The position numbers and the translations under genes were made by a program. From positions 1 through 14,111 of the forward strand of contig CAJTXZ010000035.1 of NCBI GenBank assembly GCA_910583725.1: 14,111 bases of DNA. Reading direction: 5' to 3'. Below are positions 11,942-14,111 of this stretch, piece by piece. The notes beneath the pieces were generated by a model that was given only the letters and a program-made list of their open reading frames with translations, had not been told where the DNA came from and ran no database searches. How positions within the stretch are numbered: the stretch's first letter is position 1; each line of letters opens with the position of its first letter. Source of the DNA: an uncultured Vampirovibrio sp. (GTDB taxonomy: Bacteria > Cyanobacteriota > Vampirovibrionia > Gastranaerophilales > Gastranaerophilaceae).

Positions 11942-14111
11942 ATGCATAAAAACAGACCTAAAAAACTTTTATGTAAAGCTTTGTGTATAAAATTCCATAA
12001 ATTTTACAGTTTTTTTATGAGTAATTGTGCAATAAAATCAAACCTTTGTATTAAAAATTTTCAGGGGTACGAAGAAAAACCTGCCTTCTCCCTCATTGAA
12101 ATGCTCATGGCACTTCTCGTTGCTTCTCTATTACTGGCCGCGTTAGCGCCAGTAATGACAAAAAGATTCAACGAGAATGTTAATGTTACAGGAAGTATGG
12201 GAGCAAGTAATACTACTCAAAAAACATATGAAATAGAATTTAATTCAGATGAATGTTCTGACATAAAAATAGATAGTACAGATAATAGTGAATATTGTGA
12301 AGGAGAATTTGAAGTACCAAGAACATTCAAAGGAGGATACATTAAAGCAACAGTTATATCAGCAGGAGGTGGAGGAGGAATAGCACCAACAGCTGGATAT
12401 ACTGAATACACTACAGCAGGAAGTACTAACACATTCACTGTACCATCAATGACAGGAAACATAGAAGCTACTCTTATCTCTGGAGGAGCTGGAGGAGGTG
12501 CTGGGGGACAAGCAAGAGTTAATCATACGTTTGTAACCAATGGCAATGGGGGTGTTACGCAGAATGCTACTAACTTATTGACAGTCAAAGCAAATGGCTT
12601 ACCAGACTGGACCCCTCCTGATATAGCAAAGGGTAAATATTTTCTTGTAACTGCCTGTGGCGGCGGTGGCGGAGGTGGCGGTTATTCAGTGCTTTCAGGT
12701 GGCGGTGGTGGCTCAGGAGGCTATTTTGTTGATAGAGTTGGACCAAGTGTTGCGCCAACCAGTGGTGTGTTATCCATCCGTCTTGGCGGCGGTGGCGGTC
12801 GAGGTGCTTCTGATGATGCAAACAATGCCGGGAACGGGCATAAATGGGATGGCGGTGGAGGTGGTTCTGCTACAAGTCAAGTAACACTGGCAGGAAATAA
12901 TGATGGAACTGGTGCCCGAGGTGGTTCTTGCGCAAATAATAGGGATGCCTCTGGTGGAAGTGGTGGAATTAACGGCGGCAATGCCGGACAAAGTTGTTCA
13001 GGGGGTTGCTATGGCTATCATGAGGGGGTATCAATAGCTGGTGGAAGTGGCATAGGAGGTGCAGGTGGCGCTGCGGATACGCAACCAACGGGTAGTGTAA
13101 ATCCTTCCTCTGGTGCTGGTGGTGGTGGCGGCGGAGATTTTCAAGGTGGCGGTGGTGGCGGAGGCACAGGTGGTGCTGGTGGTGGGGGTGGTGCCATAAC
13201 AGCATTTACTTCTTATACTAATATTAAAAATTTGGTTGCTCCAGGTGGTGGCGGCGGAGGTGGTGGCGGTGGCGGAGTAGCCTCAAATGGTTCATTTAAC
13301 GCAATTGGTGGTGGCGGAGGTGGTGGCGGAGGCCGAGGCGGCGGTGTTGGGGGCCGAGGTATTCATGGTAACGGTCTTGCTGGCGGTGGAGGCTCTGGCG
13401 GAGCTTCCGGTAGTGGCGTTACTGGCGGTCAAGTTTCAACAGTGTTTGGCAGTAATTATTGTAATGGAGGCAATCAACAAGCTGACGGCAAAGACGGCGC
13501 TATGCGTATATCATATCTATCCTATGGCCCTGGTGGCTCCGGGGGCGGGGGTGCAAGCATTGCTCCATTGCGTCCTGTAAAGGTAAATGGTGGAAGTACA
13601 TTAAGTATAATTCTTGGAAAAGGTGGTACTGGTGGTACACCTGGGCAAATAAATTCATCAGGCACAATTGTAGCTCCTGTTCGTGGTAGTCATACAGGAA
13701 TGTCAACATATTTAAGAGATTCATCAGGGAATAATTTATTACATGCATATGGCGGGGATAAATGGTGTCCGTTATCAGGTGATGCATCCGGACAGATATA
13801 TTCTTGGGGACAAAGTCCATTTTACGGACATCCAGGTGCTATATACAATGGGCTGGATGATGGGACCTTGTTAACCAAGGCTAACTTCTCAAACACCGGA
13901 GGTAAATCCGCAAACAATGGCACTACCCTTGGAAATATAACCTACCCTAACGGCTCCACCGGAGGAGATGGCGGCACTGTTACTACCCCATTCACAGGAA
14001 CCTGTACCCCAGGAGCTGGAGGTACTTCATCTTCTCCTAATGGGAAGAATGCATCTGGTTATGGATGCGGTGGAGGTGGAGGATATGGATTAGCTAATGG
14101 AGGATCTGGTT
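11942..14111 (+). CDS. Long glycine-rich prepilin/adhesin fusion (partial, runs off right edge)
   Basis: The frame is open for 723 residues from ATG 11942, after a strong AAGGAG site, to the window end. The leader is long (48 residues, lysine-rich, cysteines 11, 15, 29, 36). Ala48 precedes FSLIEMLMALLVASLLLAALAP with glutamate at +5, the prepilin peptidase and methylation motif; an internal ATG (residue 26) would give a 23-residue leader. After a short linker come repeated units of a beta strand plus poly-glycine: FEVP..ATVISAGGGGG (about 142), FTVP..ATLISGGAGGG (about 180), PPDI..FLVTACGGGG (about 239). Then come many glycine runs of 3-9 residues split by polar segments, and one STLSIILGKGGTGG closure near 555. 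This resembles glycine-rich (Gly_rich_2-type) and poly-glycine tail-tip adhesins. It is probably a surface filament or adhesin displayed by type IV pilus machinery. It is divergent from the HTH gene at 11830. Confidence 0.87.
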   Translation, partial: MHKNRPKKLLCKALCIKFHKFYSFFMSNCAIKSNLCIKNFQGYEEKPAFSLIEMLMALLVASLLLAALAPVMTKRFNENVNVTGSMGASNTTQKTYEIEFNSDECSDIKIDSTDNSEYCEGEFEVPRTFKGGYIKATVISAGGGGGIAPTAGYTEYTTAGSTNTFTVPSMTGNIEATLISGGAGGGAGGQARVNHTFVTNGNGGVTQNATNLLTVKANGLPDWTPPDIAKGKYFLVTACGGGGGGGGYSVLSGGGGGSGGYFVDRVGPSVAPTSGVLSIRLGGGGGRGASDDANNAGNGHKWDGGGGGSATSQVTLAGNNDGTGARGGSCANNRDASGGSGGINGGNAGQSCSGGCYGYHEGVSIAGGSGIGGAGGAADTQPTGSVNPSSGAGGGGGGDFQGGGGGGGTGGAGGGGGAITAFTSYTNIKNLVAPGGGGGGGGGGGVASNGSFNAIGGGGGGGGGRGGGVGGRGIHGNGLAGGGGSGGASGSGVTGGQVSTVFGSNYCNGGNQQADGKDGAMRISYLSYGPGGSGGGGASIAPLRPVKVNGGSTLSIILGKGGTGGTPGQINSSGTIVAPVRGSHTGMSTYLRDSSGNNLLHAYGGDKWCPLSGDASGQIYSWGQSPFYGHPGAIYNGLDDGTLLTKANFSNTGGKSANNGTTLGNITYPNGSTGGDGGTVTTPFTGTCTPGAGGTSSSPNGKNASGYGCGGGGGYGLANGGSG

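Noticed and set aside
12650..13400. A CRISPR array or tandem DNA repeat
   Set aside because: The repetition is irregular glycine coding (GGN) without fixed-length repeats or spacers.
12585..13820. Several open frames antisense to, or out of frame with, the right prepilin gene, some very rich in histidine, valine or alanine
   Set aside because: They are by-products of GGT/GGC repeats: reading these in other frames or on the other strand gives His/Arg/Ala/Val-rich strings. None has a good start site, and the in-frame prepilin ORF explains the sequence.
1..14111. Inversion of the roughly 11.7-kb middle by recombination between the two inverted prepilin genes
   Set aside because: The shared protein motif is encoded with many silent differences and the longest exact DNA matches are only about 10-11 bp, so recent gene conversion or frequent inversion is not supported.

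Overview
The window is AT-rich, with no rRNA, tRNA, CRISPR array or transposase that I could see. The genes point to a flagellated bacterium with an outer membrane: DXR of the MEP isoprenoid pathway, a HemW-type radical SAM protein, FliJ, a FliK-like protein, a FlgF/FlgG-like basal-body protein, a predicted secreted beta-rich protein, and prepilin-like genes. Flagella, the MEP pathway and many prepilin-like genes together would suit a gut relative of Cyanobacteria (Vampirovibrionia/Gastranaerophilales). That assignment is a guess from gene content and composition, not something shown here.

Layout: (1) 1-768 is a divergent pair, a glycine-rich prepilin gene running off the left edge (-) and a small XRE/HTH regulator (+). 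(2) 1039-3875 is a compact minus-strand operon, hemW, then a small zinc-ribbon gene, then dxr. (3) 3896-4996 is a plus-strand stand-alone SIS protein resembling the isomerase half of GlmS, divergent from hemW across a tiny shared promoter. (4) 4997-5669 has no clear gene and holds short degenerate repeats. (5) 5670-7652 is a minus-strand flagellar operon, fliJ, a fliK-like gene and a flgF/flgG-like gene, with translational overlaps. (6) 7653-8453 holds two divergent sigma-28-like promoters, a structured leader and a 54-residue membrane peptide gene. (7) 8454-9059 encodes a secreted beta-rich protein. (8) 9060-9449 is full of hairpins, including an imperfect palindrome that looks like a MITE or REP. 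(9) 9450-9967 is another XRE regulator (-) divergent from a 60-residue gene (+). (10) 10242-11375 encodes a membrane protein resembling DUF3137. (11) 11579-14111 is a second XRE regulator (-) divergent from a second, much longer glycine-rich prepilin gene (+), which runs off the right edge.

The most notable feature is the mirror image of the two ends. Each has an XRE regulator divergently paired with a gene that fuses a type IV prepilin N-terminus, behind an unusually long leader, to glycine-rich beta-strand/poly-glycine units. The two regulator genes share the same start context (TAGAATT, six bases, ATGCAACA). This looks like a repeated regulator-plus-surface-filament module. A second theme is translation initiation: six genes without a convincing ribosome binding site have a TADAAT hexamer (D is A, G or T) 6 or 7 bases before the ATG, as expected for leaderless mRNAs. 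Genes with longer leaders have good Shine-Dalgarno sequences.
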